64,000 nucleotides of DNA from Bradyrhizobium erythrophlei (GTDB lineage: Bacteria > Pseudomonadota > Alphaproteobacteria > Rhizobiales > Xanthobacteraceae): the NCBI RefSeq assembly GCF_900129505.1, contig NZ_LT670818.1, positions 6,853,001 to 6,917,000 of the forward strand, written 5' to 3'. Every line of letters starts with the position of its first letter. The first letter of the stretch is position 1. The notes beneath the pieces were generated by a model. The model worked only from the letters and a program-made list of their open reading frames with translations, was not told the origin of the DNA and searched no databases. The position numbers were made by a program, and so were the translations under genes. Shown here one piece after another: positions 36,193-44,855 of this stretch.

Positions 36193-37350
36193 CTAATTCT
36201 TTGAGGTATCCCCTATCGGACCCTTCGCGCGAACGTCGAATGTGCGCGCTCCGAGCTCCGGAGGCATCGGCTCTAGCCATGGCGCAGCCATTATCGTTTC
36301 CTGCGCATCGGAGAGCCCCTGCGCCCATCGCGTTTCCATCGTCGGACGGTCGAATTCGTAGTCCTTTGATTGTCCCAGCGCGTGCTCCGGACGGTAAATC
36401 ACTTGCACGATGTCCATGGTAGTCACGCAACGGAATTTGTCGAGCAAGGCGGCTTCCGGGCCGGTCCTCAGATCGTCGGGAAGTCTCTCCCAAAGCATGT
36501 TGATGCTGTGGCGCAGATCGTGCAACTGCCGCAATGTGTCCGTACCCGCCCGCGTTCGGCTGGAATAGCGGATGTCCTTGTCCCGCTCGGTAACCTCGTT
36601 CAAATTCCCGGGCAGGGTGCCGCGGGCCGGGAAAAGGTCCACCTGAAAGACGAGATGGCTACGGCGCGGGTAATACTCGATCACGTATTGCAGCGGCGTA
36701 TTGGATACCAGGCCGCCGTCCCAATAGTGCTCTCCGTCTATTTCCACGGAGGGAAAGCCTGGAGGCAGAGCGCCGCTCGCGAGGACGTGCTCCGGCCTTA
36801 TCTCGGTCTCCGCATTATCGAAGTACGCGAAATTGCCGGTCCTGACGTTTACGGCCCCGACGCTGAAGCGAATTTCCCTGGAATTAATGCGGTCGAAATC
36901 GACGAGCCGCTCCAATGTGGATTTCAGCGAGCTGGTGTCGTAGTAGCTGGTCGGCGTGTGGCCGAACCACCAGTCGGCAAGCTTTCGCGGTGCGAAGAAG
37001 TTAGACTGGCCGAACATCAGCGCGTGCATTGCGCTGATCTGCTTTCCAAGGTCGAAAGGCAAACCCGCGCCGTTGACGAGATCAGAAATTCGTACGGGCC
37101 ATATCGCGGACGTTGTGATCGTGCGCCAGAATTCACGCAGTTTTTCAACCCGCATTTCCGGCGAATTGCCAGCGATCAGGGCGGCATTGATCGCGCCGAT
37201 CGAGATGCCGGCCACCCAGTCAGGTTTGTAGTCCGACGAGGCGAGCGCCTCGTAAACGCCGGCTTGATAGCTTCCGAGGGCGCCGCCGCCTTGCAGGACG
37301 AGTGCAACCTTCTTCGTGTATGATTCCGGCCGCAAGGCAGCTTGCTTCAT
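36193..37350 (-). CDS. patatin-like phospholipase
   Basis: A 385-residue lipid acyl hydrolase starting at ATG 37350 after GAGGA. The oxyanion motif GGGALGSYQAG is at residues 21-31, the nucleophile is Ser50 in GISIGA, and the catalytic Asp is D211 in HYWDGG. There is no signal peptide, so it is probably cytoplasmic, with a role in lipid or polyhydroxyalkanoate turnover. It is divergent from remnants on the plus strand. Confidence 0.92.
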   Translation of the reverse strand: MKQAALRPESYTKKVALVLQGGGALGSYQAGVYEALASSDYKPDWVAGISIGAINAALIAGNSPEMRVEKLREFWRTITTSAIWPVRISDLVNGAGLPFDLGKQISAMHALMFGQSNFFAPRKLADWWFGHTPTSYYDTSSLKSTLERLVDFDRINSREIRFSVGAVNVRTGNFAYFDNAETEIRPEHVLASGALPPGFPSVEIDGEHYWDGGLVSNTPLQYVIEYYPRRSHLVFQVDLFPARGTLPGNLNEVTERDKDIRYSSRTRAGTDTLRQLHDLRHSINMLWERLPDDLRTGPEAALLDKFRCVTTMDIVQVIYRPEHALGQSKDYEFDRPTMETRWAQGLSDAQETIMAAPWLEPMPPELGARTFDVRAKGPIGDTSKN

Positions 37351-37417
37351 TGTCCGTCCTCTGTTTTTGATCGACAGAATTATATCCTGGGTGCGCGCCC
37401 AAGCGAACTCCCGGTCG

Positions 37418-37531
37418 AGATCCCCAACCAAGTTCGAACTAGTCATGAATCTCAAAGCCGCCAAGGCGCTCGGCCTCACGATACCGGAATCGTTCCTGCT
37501 AGAATCTAAAGGAGCCGGCCGCTGCGAGTAG
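37418..37531 (+). pseudogene. C-terminal remnant of an ABC_sub_bind-family protein
   Basis: The frame reads PTKFELVMNLKAAKALGLTI followed by PESFLL and a changed tail. This is the highly conserved end of the ABC_sub_bind (tryptophan/tyrosine-type) binding proteins abundant in Bradyrhizobium. Nothing upstream in frame matches the rest of the protein, and it overlaps the promoter side of the patatin gene, so it is a decayed 3' fragment. Confidence 0.6.
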
Positions 37532-37550
37532 CGAGGCCGTTGGAGTAGAC

Positions 37551-37571
37551 CTTATTCCGTCCTGGAATAAG
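37551..37571. terminator. hairpin after the small exported protein gene
   Basis: CTTATTCC and GGAATAAG arms (8 bp, perfect) around GTCCT, 5 bp beyond the stop of the gene at 37576. There is no strong T-tract, so it is only a possible terminator. Confidence 0.35.
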
Positions 37572-37575
37572 AACT

Positions 37576-37848
37576 TCAGCAGCTGCGGCAGATGATCAGC
37601 TTTCGATCGAGTTCGACATCGATATCCTGTTGTTGACGTTCCCAGGCCGACAGAACCTCGCTCTGGGGAACGTCCGCCCTTGTAGGTTGCCGATGACCGA
37701 TCGGCGCGATCCAAGGTGAATGCGAGGTCAGAACGGCTGGGTTGTTTTGCTCGGACGCTACAGCAGGCGAAAGCAGGCCGAACAGTGCAACAACGGTAAC
37801 GACTGCTGCGGCAACGCTCGTCAAACGATTCTTGGTTGAGCTGGGCAT
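37576..37848 (-). CDS. small exported protein with C-terminal KLIICRSC
   Basis: A 90-residue protein with a Sec signal peptide (RLTSVAAAVVTVVALFGLLS, cleavage after AVASE). The mature part is about 58 residues and ends ELDRKLIICRSC. The lipoprotein at 42404 has an almost identical KLKTKLIICRDC segment, so both share a C-terminal module with a C-x2-C pair. Function unknown. Confidence 0.65.
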   Translation of the reverse strand: MPSSTKNRLTSVAAAVVTVVALFGLLSPAVASEQNNPAVLTSHSPWIAPIGHRQPTRADVPQSEVLSAWERQQQDIDVELDRKLIICRSC

Positions 37849-38000
37849 GGTGTCACATTCCTTCTCGCGGGCTCGGGGTGAGCAACACCGCTTCTGGCAT
37901 CACCCTACTCAGCGCCCCAAGACGCTGAATGCCGGCTCGGATCGAATAGATGCTCGTTCGTCTCATCTGCGCCGGAAACGGCGCCGCCTCGATTAACTTC

Positions 38001-38093
38001 TGGTCGCGGTTCTAAGAAATCGACAAAAGCCCATGCTTTCGCGGTCGTTGCTCGCTCGGTCGGAAATACCGCCCATAGATCGAGAGGTGGCGT
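38001..38093 (-). pseudogene. possible LysR regulator C-terminal remnant
   Basis: The minus-strand frame reads TPPLDLWAVFPTERATTAKA followed by WAFVDFLEPRP. This matches the usual LysR C-terminal pattern (P-L-x-L-x-A-V-F/Y-P, then a helix with V-D-F-L). No upstream LysR domain remains. Confidence 0.45.
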
Positions 38094-38544
38094 GCATGCA
38101 GCAAAAGTGAGCGAGCGGGTGTCCTGGTCCTGCTCTTTCGAAGATGCGATCCAGCTGCCCAGCGGCCGCCAGATCGTCACGCTCGAAGATGCCGGCAGTC
38201 GCTATCGGGGCAGCGCTGATGATCGTGCTTGTTTTTGCTCTGCTATCGGCTCTTCGATTTTGATGCTGGGTAACTTTGGCCGCGACCCTGCGCGATCCAG
38301 ACGCCCCGACACATGGCTATATCGCTTCGAACCCAACTCACGTCACGTCACATTCGTCTATCGTAATCGTGGCAGCTATCCCGTTGACAAGTATGATTTC
38401 GCAATCGATGAATTCGAGGAACGCGTCGCCAGTCCCGGTATGGTGAAGGCAACAATCAATTTCAGAAAGCCCTCGGCGCCGACGAACGTGAGCTTACGGA
38501 ATTCGCGAATTCCGCAGTTTCAACGCGGGACGAGGTCCCGCGCA

Positions 38545-39210
38545 TCAGCCCGCCGAAAACCTATCCCGCCCCGATCCCGATACCGGCGCTGGGTTCAGCG
38601 GGGCGCCTCTAACCGAAACGGGTCCGACAGGTCCGACGCGTTCATTGGGCAGTCGAGATGTTGTTTTGCGCAACGTTCTGGCCAGCCGGCCGCGCGGAGC
38701 TGGCTGTGGGATAGAGGACGTCGTCAGCGGCGTCACGGCGTTTTGCAGGGAGTCCACGCGCGCAATGAGCGAGGAGAGTTGATTGGATATTGTTTTCAGA
38801 TTCGTCTGTTGCGCCGTGAAGCCTTGCCTGAGGGACTCCAGAGTAGCTGCGCCTTGCTGTAAGACAGCTGTGTTTTGCCGCAGAACGTTTCCGTTTTCCT
38901 GAATCGTATCTGCATTCTTTTGTTGGGACGACTGAATATCCTTCAGCGCGACGGTGACGGGATCTGGCAATGGCGCTGGAGCCGCGGCCCGTGGAAACAG
39001 TTCAGCGAAGCTACTGAAATTCGGCAGAGCAATATTGAACTCGGGCAGCGTATATATGGCCACCGCACCACTGACGACCAAAGCCAATGAGCACACAACT
39101 ATCGCCCGCATTCGGCTGGACCGCCTGCTCGGTACGACAGGCTGTTGGTCGAGTTGCGTCGCTTTATTCACTGCCTCGGCTTGAGGTTCTTTTTCCGGTG
39201 TCTCGTCCAC
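38545..39210 (-). CDS. hypothetical membrane protein with coiled coil
   Basis: A 221-residue protein with a short cytoplasmic N terminus, one membrane segment (AIVVCSLALVVSGAVAIYTL, residues 36-55) and a periplasmic part. That part has a Gln/Asn/Leu-rich coiled coil (about residues 88-160) and a basic Pro-rich tail. Similar single-pass coiled-coil proteins occur in rhizobia with no known function. The interval 37849-38544 contains only the LysR remnant. Confidence 0.6.
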   Translation of the reverse strand: MDETPEKEPQAEAVNKATQLDQQPVVPSRRSSRMRAIVVCSLALVVSGAVAIYTLPEFNIALPNFSSFAELFPRAAAPAPLPDPVTVALKDIQSSQQKNADTIQENGNVLRQNTAVLQQGAATLESLRQGFTAQQTNLKTISNQLSSLIARVDSLQNAVTPLTTSSIPQPAPRGRLARTLRKTTSRLPNERVGPVGPVSVRGAPLNPAPVSGSGRDRFSAG

Positions 39211-39542
39211 CTGCGTTCGCCTCAGATAAATGAAACAAGGTCAGAGCCGTCGCCGGATCGTCGACGCGACGGCTCCTTTGCGTGATTGCCCACCTACATC
39301 CACTTAGAGCATGGGCCTACATGGTTAACACCCGGTTATCCCCTCAGCCTCCTGGCGGGTGCGGCCAGCCGCAGGCGGTTTTACGTCGACGCCACATCCA
39401 GCGTTGGCCATCCCGATCGACGACGCCGCGTTGTGTCACGGGCGGGCCACCGCTCAGGCCGCTCATTGGACGGCGGAGCAGACAGGCCGAACCTGGTTCG
39501 AGGAATTGCCCGCGCAGGGTTTGGATTTTCGATTCCGATGGA
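39211..39542. other. intergenic, nothing recognised
   Basis: About 330 bp between two minus-strand genes. Several overlapping open frames on the plus strand have no ribosome site or family features. Confidence 0.5.
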
Positions 39543-39827
39543 TCATCGCTCACGGCGGCCGAGCGCGCCTTTCAATGGCTTCCGGCTGACGGCGCGGTAA
39601 TCCACCTTCAGCCTTTCATCGACGTTGAGAAGCCGCTCCTCTCCCCCGAGCCTGTTCCGCTCACTGATAAGCCCGAGCATGACCACGCGCATGGCCATCA
39701 GCTGCATCGAAGCATCGGAGCAGTCCTCGTCCCGGTTGACCTGTTGGCGGATGGTCTCCTCAAAACGCAGCATCTCAGTGCGCAAGAAACTGATTTTCCT
39801 ACGGATTTCGTTCAATCTGTTGTCCAT
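39543..39827 (-). CDS. small helical hypothetical protein
   Basis: A 94-residue protein, Met-rich and charged, predicted all-helical (MDNRLNEIRRKISFLRTEM, then DASMQLMAMRVVML). The ATG follows a GAGGTGACCC site. It looks like a conserved rhizobial family of unknown function. Confidence 0.6.
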   Translation of the reverse strand: MDNRLNEIRRKISFLRTEMLRFEETIRQQVNRDEDCSDASMQLMAMRVVMLGLISERNRLGGEERLLNVDERLKVDYRAVSRKPLKGALGRRER

Positions 39828-40084
39828 GGGTCACCTCGCGGGGTTGATGTCCATAGAGAACAAAATAAGAACAAATATCAAGTTAAGAATGCGGGCAAGG
39901 CAAAGAATCTTTGGAGCTCCTAGGTCCCGCCTACCCGATCAGGTCGACGCCCCCGCTAACATCTCGCCAGTTAGCCGCCCCACGAACAAATGCGTCGGTG
40001 AATCATGGTCCCAGTTCCGATCGCGGAACAAAATTACCAGCTCCGAATTGGATAGGCGGTTCAATTTGCATGGAGCTCCAAGCG

Positions 40085-40312
40085 ATGAGCGATCAAGAAC
40101 TTGCCGTTCAAGCCATCAGTGAAGCCCAGCACATTCTTGAAGAATATCTCGAGCCAAGACATCACGACAGCGAAAGACTACTCGACAGGTTGGTGGAGGT
40201 GCTTGAACGGCCCTCGGTCCTGGTCGCCGTCGATCGTTTGCGCCGCGGCGTTGCGGACAATAGACCTCGCGAAGGTGTCGATCGGCGCCGAAGTACACCA
40301 GCACGAATCTAG
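40085..40312 (+). CDS. small hypothetical protein
   Basis: A 75-residue acidic N-terminal protein (MSDQELAVQAISEAQHILEE) starting at ATG 40085 after GGAG; an in-frame ATG at 40070 is possible. The C-terminal 25 residues are Arg-rich and may have been altered by a frameshift. Function unknown. Confidence 0.5.
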   Translation: MSDQELAVQAISEAQHILEEYLEPRHHDSERLLDRLVEVLERPSVLVAVDRLRRGVADNRPREGVDRRRSTPARI

Positions 40313-40536
40313 GGATGTCGCCGGTACCGTATTCTGGAGGGCTGCCCAGGTTCCCTGGCCGATCGGCGCCTGCGCAGGTTCGCCCGCCGCACCGCCTCGC
40401 CCCTTTTTCGGGCGCCGCCCCATAAAAGCACAGCGCCACCAGGCGGAATATGTTCGCTGGCGGCGCTGCGTATCAAGACTGGGCCCTGAAATTCCCCAGC
40501 GGAGGTATGTCGGCCCGGACAGCGGAAAGGTTCAAC

Positions 40537-40572
40537 AAAAATAGCCTTGGCGCGAAAAATAGCCTTGGCGCG
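40537..40572. repeat. 18-bp tandem duplication
   Basis: AAAAATAGCCTTGGCGCG occurs twice without spacer or mismatch. Confidence 0.85.
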
Positions 40573-40577
40573 GGGCT

Positions 40578-40600
40578 GGTGGCGCCGAGGTTATTTAGGA
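40578..40600 (+). repeat. GGCGCC...TTATTTAGGA motif, copy 1
   Basis: GGTGGCGCCGAG directly followed by GTTATTTAGGA. It matches 59686-59709 with one or two small indels, and 43959-43980 in part. Confidence 0.5.
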
Positions 40601-40759
40601 CACCCAGTCCGAAAACCATCCCGCATTCCAGCTGAAGGTTAAAGACCTGCCGTTGGAAAAGGGTGTTCCATCACGAGAACACCGGTTCGAGATGGCGACA
40701 GAAAAAGCCCACTCGGCTGCTCTGATCCATGAATCGCCGCAACATTCATGAGCGCCGAA

Positions 40760-41074
40760 CTATTGGCAGGCGGGGGCGATGAGAAGGTTCGGATCAGCTG
40801 GTCTGGTCGTCCAGTACCCCCGTTGATTGAACCCCAGACTGTTTGTTGAGGGAGCGCAGATGTAGCCCGTCTTGCCGATGCAAAGAGGCGAGCCAACGGA
40901 GTAGACGAGGCTCTCATAGATGCAGTAGTTGCCGATCCCGGACGCCAGATCAGTCGGCGGCGTTGCGGTGCCGCCCACGAAGGGCGGCGGGCCCAAGGGC
41001 GGCTGCGGTTGATCTTGCGCCCCCGCCTGCTGCGCGGATATCAAAAGCGTCAAACTTGTGATGAAGCGCAGCAT
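40760..41074 (-). CDS. small exported Cys-containing protein
   Basis: A 104-residue protein with a signal peptide (MLRFITSLTLLISAQQAGAQ) and a Pro-rich linker. The domain has four Cys residues (GNYCIYESLVYSVGSPLCIG, YICAPS, and the C-terminal PACQ), suggesting two disulfides. It loosely resembles short exported domains of the DUF1496 type. Function unknown. Confidence 0.6.
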   Translation of the reverse strand: MLRFITSLTLLISAQQAGAQDQPQPPLGPPPFVGGTATPPTDLASGIGNYCIYESLVYSVGSPLCIGKTGYICAPSTNSLGFNQRGYWTTRPADPNLLIAPACQ

Positions 41075-41229
41075 TGATCCCTCCGCTCAGCGAATGTCGT
41101 GAGGTGGTTGCGTAGCGGCCCCCACGGGGGCCAAAGGTAACGTAGCCCGAACTGTAACCCGTAACCTCAACAGTTCGGCGACAGAGAATACCAAATCTCT
41201 CAAGCCCCGGTGCCGAAGAATAACGCCGG

Positions 41230-42105
41230 TCACAGATGCTTCTCAAAAAAATGGTCTGGATACGGGTCTTCGTTGAAACGGTCGATCTCGACCCAGCCTG
41301 ACGTGCGGTAGAGTTTCAATGCCTCGGGCAACGCGCTGTTGGTGTCGAGGCGCAAGGTCTTCACCGATAGTGCGCGGGCCACGGACTCGACGGCGTGCAT
41401 CAGGCGTTTGGCAATGCCGAAACCGCGCGCGGCCGGGCATATCCATAGCCGCTTGATTTCCGCCACTTCGCCGCCGCTTCCCTTGAGCCCCACGCAACCG
41501 ATCGGCAGGCCGTCGGACATCGCGAGCAGAAACGCGCCTCGGGGGCGAACCAATTCCGCAGCGTCCGGATCGCGGGACCGCGAAACGTCAAACCCCTTTT
41601 CGAAGCGGCGACCGAGTTCGGAATAATATTCGCCGAGGCAATAGCGCGCGGCATCGTTCCTCGGGTCGGCTTCCTCGATCGCAATCCGGTCGCGGCCCAG
41701 CGCGGAGGCGACCATGTCCATGGCATCGAGGAGTTCATCCGAACGCGGGGAGCGGTCCAGCAACGCGGCCGCCCTTGCGTTGGAAAGCTCCTCGTAGGCC
41801 TGGAATTCACGCTGTCCCGCCTTGGTGAGGATGGCAACCCGGCGGCGGGCATCATCTGGATGCGACCTGGTTCTGACAAGGCCTTCCTCCTCCAGACTCC
41901 GGAGCATGCGGCTCATCAGGCCGGAATCGAGCCCGAGATAGTCGCGGATTTCGGCCACATCGGTGCGGCCCATGCCGATCGCGTTCAGCACGCGTGCGGC
42001 GCCGAGCGGCCGGCCACGTCCAAGGAAAGAGGTGTCCAGCGCACCGACTTCCATGGTGACGGCGCGGGCGAAACGACGAAAGCGGCTTACACCATCATAC
42101 GGCAT
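41230..42105 (-). CDS. MarR regulator fused to GNAT acetyltransferase
   Basis: A 291-residue two-domain protein. Residues about 30-110 are a MarR winged helix (RTDVAEIRDYLGLDSGLMSR, then VRTRSHPDDARRRVAILTKA). Residues 130-291 are a GNAT N-acetyltransferase, with the acetyl-CoA loop in IKRLWICPAARGFGIAKRLM and DTNSALPEALKLYRTSGWVE. Such fusions are known and probably couple ligand acetylation to regulation. A 10+10-bp palindrome (42106-42129) directly abuts the start codon, indicating autorepression. Confidence 0.92.
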   Translation of the reverse strand: MPYDGVSRFRRFARAVTMEVGALDTSFLGRGRPLGAARVLNAIGMGRTDVAEIRDYLGLDSGLMSRMLRSLEEEGLVRTRSHPDDARRRVAILTKAGQREFQAYEELSNARAAALLDRSPRSDELLDAMDMVASALGRDRIAIEEADPRNDAARYCLGEYYSELGRRFEKGFDVSRSRDPDAAELVRPRGAFLLAMSDGLPIGCVGLKGSGGEVAEIKRLWICPAARGFGIAKRLMHAVESVARALSVKTLRLDTNSALPEALKLYRTSGWVEIDRFNEDPYPDHFFEKHL

Positions 42106-42129
42106 ATTGTCTGACCTAAGTCAGATAAT
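42106..42129. promoter_or_regulatory. MarR-type operator abutting the start codon
   Basis: ATTGTCTGAC and GTCAGATAAT, 9 of 10 arm positions complementary, separated by CTAA. The first base of the palindrome adjoins the ATG of the MarR-GNAT gene, leaving no room for a normal ribosome site. Binding there would block transcription, and the mRNA may be leaderless. Confidence 0.65.
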
Positions 42130-42403
42130 TGATCGAGTCAACCGCGCTCACGCGCCGTGAGCGCGATGGCTCCGCAAGCCGCGGGAATTCCGGCTCAAAA
42201 GATCAGGTGAGGAAGCGAGGGTCAGAAAAAGCCAACCACCCTGGCGTTCTTCGTCCGGATGCACCGAAGATACGGCGTGACCTCGCGCGCTTGAAGGAAC
42301 TGCAGCTCAGGGCGCCCGTTGGCCAAGGGCCCGCGCAAGGAAAAGTTAACCATAATTGTGCACACTTTCGCTCGTCTATCCCTAGATGAACGAGCCTCCA
42401 ACC

Positions 42404-42775
42404 ATGAGCGGGCGATTGGCATTTGTGATCGCGGCGGGGTTGGCTCTCACTGGCTGCTGCATGAACGGAAACGGTTGCTATATTCCACCTCCCACCGGCA
42501 TGCTGGCCAGCTGGGATGGACTCGGTCCCCTTCCCGAGCGTCACTACGCTAAGCCGGCAAAAGTTCGAAAGACAATCAGTACGGTGGCACCCGAAGTTGA
42601 TTCTCCAAGTGAAGAAGATCTTGCAAAGCTAAGGCCCTACTCGAAGGAATGGGGGGCCGCCCTCGATGCCATGAACCGCGCCGCCGACGCCAAATTGAAA
42701 ACGAAACTAATCATCTGCCGGGATTGCATGCCGCCGGAGTCAGACGATCGGACGGGTTCAATCGCAATCAAATAG
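42404..42775 (+). CDS. small lipoprotein with KLIICRDC segment
   Basis: A 123-residue protein from the ATG at 42404 (MSGRLAFVIAAGLALTGCC); an upstream ATG at 42386 is possible. LALTGC is a lipobox, so Cys is probably lipidated and the protein is held in the envelope. Near the C terminus KLKTKLIICRDC matches the end of the protein at 37576. Function unknown. Confidence 0.65.
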   Translation: MSGRLAFVIAAGLALTGCCMNGNGCYIPPPTGMLASWDGLGPLPERHYAKPAKVRKTISTVAPEVDSPSEEDLAKLRPYSKEWGAALDAMNRAADAKLKTKLIICRDCMPPESDDRTGSIAIK

Positions 42776-42907
42776 CGTCCTTGCCGGCGCGCCATGCAGC
42801 TTACCACATCCCCATCATGAACAACGTCTGGTGCTTGAGAACGATAGGCGCGCAACCAGGCAAAGGTGTTACGCGGCCGAAGCAACAGGAGATGACGCAA
42901 ATGCGCG

Positions 42908-43876
42908 TTACTCGCGCCTTGGCCCTTCGCCAACGGACGACGGCTGCACTTTCTTGAACGCCAGGCGATCAAACGCGGCGTTTTTTGTCACTGCACTTGC
43001 GGTAAGATCGATCCGGCCAAAACCCGGCAATTTGAGAGCCGGCTGGCGTAGATCGAGACCCGCGATCAGACTAAACAGATTGATCTCCAGGCCCTCGACC
43101 CAGCCGATTTTCACGCCAAGCATTCCCCAGAGGTCTGCTTCAACTCCTGTCCGGCTATCAGTACGTCCCAGGAAAATACCAGGCCTGAAATCCTTGCCAA
43201 TCGCAGTCGGCGGCAAGGACGCTCCCAACTCGGGAGCCGCGCGAAGTACGACCTCCACAAAGGTATTGCTATTCGGCCCCGGCCAAGATCTGTAGTGGCC
43301 GGCCATCGCTTCATAATTCTCGATCACAGCCTCGATCCTGGGAATCATTGCTGCGGCTGCGGGTCCTTCAGCATCCGCAATAACGACAGGGCTTCTGCCG
43401 AACCAGCGGCCATCCGCTGCGTAGCGGTTGAGCGTTGGAGCGTTGTCGAGCCACCGCCCATTCAACGCGCCGTCAGCGTCCCGGCTGGCAAAGCCGAGCA
43501 CCTCGTATCGGTTCCAGGAGGCAGCGTTCTCCCGCTTGAGCACAACCCAGTTATGCGTGAGAAATTTGCCCCTTTCTCCTGACAACGGGACTGACATTAT
43601 CAGGACGCGCGCCGACGGATGACTTTCCGCCGCTGGCAAGAGGCCGGTTGTCGACATGTCGGCCGACCCGACGTCATACGAATTGGCTTTCGAGACCCGT
43701 TTCTCAAAGAAGAACCATGACGCCCGAAGGGATATCGGAAGAACAAAAAAAATCAGAACAAATAAACCTGCAATTCCAAGCGGTCTTCCAAACAGGATTC
43801 TCGTTGCTCTTTCATGGAATCTGAAACCTGGATGCATATTGAGGGTAAACCTGTCACTTGCTGAGCGATCAATCAA
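42908..43876 (-). CDS. DUF3750 family protein
   Basis: A 322-residue protein with one N-terminal membrane segment (GIAGLFVLIFFVLPISLRAS, residues 34-53) and a periplasmic domain. FLTHNWVVLKRENA, then HYRSWPGPNSNTFVEVVLR and ASLPPTAIGKDF, are the conserved blocks of DUF3750. The conserved His, Trp and Asn suggest an enzyme, but no function is established. Confidence 0.8.
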   Translation of the reverse strand: MIDRSASDRFTLNMHPGFRFHERATRILFGRPLGIAGLFVLIFFVLPISLRASWFFFEKRVSKANSYDVGSADMSTTGLLPAAESHPSARVLIMSVPLSGERGKFLTHNWVVLKRENAASWNRYEVLGFASRDADGALNGRWLDNAPTLNRYAADGRWFGRSPVVIADAEGPAAAAMIPRIEAVIENYEAMAGHYRSWPGPNSNTFVEVVLRAAPELGASLPPTAIGKDFRPGIFLGRTDSRTGVEADLWGMLGVKIGWVEGLEINLFSLIAGLDLRQPALKLPGFGRIDLTASAVTKNAAFDRLAFKKVQPSSVGEGPRRE

Positions 43877-43958
43877 AAGTTGTCAGAGAAGGTGCGATAC
43901 AGGAGAAGATGCAATACAGGAAATGCCAGGTCAACCCTCTCGAAGTCGGACTTCTGCT

Positions 43959-43980
43959 GGCGCCGAGTTAATTAGTGGGA
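43959..43980 (+). repeat. GGCGCC...TTA motif, copy 2 (diverged)
   Basis: GGCGCCGAGTTAATTAGTGG resembles the motifs at 40578 and 59686 in the GGCGCC-GAG-TTA part and diverges after it. Confidence 0.35.
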
Positions 43981-44059
43981 TCTGCGCATCGGAAGGACGA
44001 AAGCATTTTGGCTTACAAAAATATCCGGACACAGGTTGAGAGGGATTCCGCACAAATTC

Positions 44060-44099
44060 GTTTCGGGACGGTCGGTGAGACAAGTTTCGGGACGGTCGG
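44060..44099. repeat. tandem repeat, 24-bp period
   Basis: GTTTCGGGACGGTCGG at 44060-44075 and again at 44084-44099, identical. Confidence 0.8.
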
Positions 44100-44311
44100 C
44101 AAGGCAATACGCGGCGGCGTTGCGCGAAGAATAAACCAGGCGGCGACTGCACCACGCTCCGATCGAGTGGCACTCGGACGAATGAAGCGGCGGCGGCGGG
44201 GGTTTGCGGGCGTCTGATTCAATTGAGCGATCGCAATGTAGCCGTCCGACGCCAATCGGCGGCCAGCACTTCCTGCCGGCCGCTCGGACTCGATGCCTCA
44301 CGGGAATGTCA

Positions 44312-44563
44312 TCAGCGCTTCGCGCGGCCGACCGTCGAAGGCCCGGAGGCCGGCACCGTCTGCGGCACGACCAGGTGAGCCGGCGGCTCGGATGGCGTGA
44401 GGATCGCGCCGGCCCGAGACACAACCGCGGATGTGATCATGGGGTCGGCGCGACCTAGCGCATCGTTTCTGAGGTCAGACCACAGGCAAACCATCCCGAT
44501 CGCCGCGACAATGGCGGCGATCGTCACCGGGACCAGCTCTCGACGCTCATCATTGGCAGGCAT
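44312..44563 (-). CDS. small membrane protein, hypothetical
   Basis: An 83-residue protein from the ATG at 44563 (MPANDERRELVPVTIAAIVA). It has one membrane segment at about residues 9-28 (LVPVTIAAIVAAIGMVCLW) and a Pro-containing tail. A longer in-frame start exists upstream. Function unknown. Confidence 0.5.
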   Translation of the reverse strand: MPANDERRELVPVTIAAIVAAIGMVCLWSDLRNDALGRADPMITSAVVSRAGAILTPSEPPAHLVVPQTVPASGPSTVGRAKR

Positions 44564-44671
44564 TCGTCTCGCTCTACAATCGAATCCAGGGGGCACGTCT
44601 TTGCCGGAATTGGTTTCGAAGCCATTAATGAACAAGCAGCCCCGCCGGCATGGCTGTGCTATCCTGCCCAG

Positions 44672-44830
44672 ATGGGATCAGCGATCTGGATAGGGGTTTT
44701 TGTCGGCTCTACGATCGGCGGAATGATTCCGGAACTCTGGGGTGGCGACATGATCTCCTATTCGGGAGTGCTGCTCAGCGGTGTCGGCGCCTTCGTGGGA
44801 TTGTGGCTCGGGTCGCGCGTGTCAAGATGA
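44672..44830 (+). CDS. 52-residue membrane microprotein
   Basis: The frame starts MGSAIWIGVFVGSTIGGMIP and ends LLSGVGAFVGLWLGSRVSR. It has two hydrophobic, Gly-rich segments around ELWGGDMISYSG, a helical hairpin layout like small transglycosylase-associated or GlsB-type proteins. It ends 25 bp before the next gene, which is in the same direction. Too short for most gene callers. Confidence 0.6.
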   Translation: MGSAIWIGVFVGSTIGGMIPELWGGDMISYSGVLLSGVGAFVGLWLGSRVSR

Positions 44831-44855
44831 CAAGCGGACCGAAGGCGACAGCGAA

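Larger units (their letters stand above)
40313..40759. other. intergenic with tandem repeat and shared motif
   Basis: About 450 bp without a gene. It holds an 18-bp unit present twice (40537-40572) and, 6 bp later, a GGTGGCGCC...GTTATTTAGGA motif (40578-40600) that recurs near 59686 and, in a weaker form, near 43959. Confidence 0.6.
43877..44311. other. intergenic with motif and tandem repeat
   Basis: About 435 bp without a gene. It contains a GGCGCCGAGTTAATTAG motif (43959-43980) and, 80 bp on, a 16-bp core present twice with a 24-bp period (44060-44099). Confidence 0.55.

Noticed and set aside
38092..38862. 256-codon plus-strand frame
   Set aside because: The first 40 codons look protein-like (LPSGRQIVTLEDAG), but the second half opposes the coiled-coil membrane protein and turns Arg/Ser-rich. 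Possibly a gene remnant; not supported as a gene.
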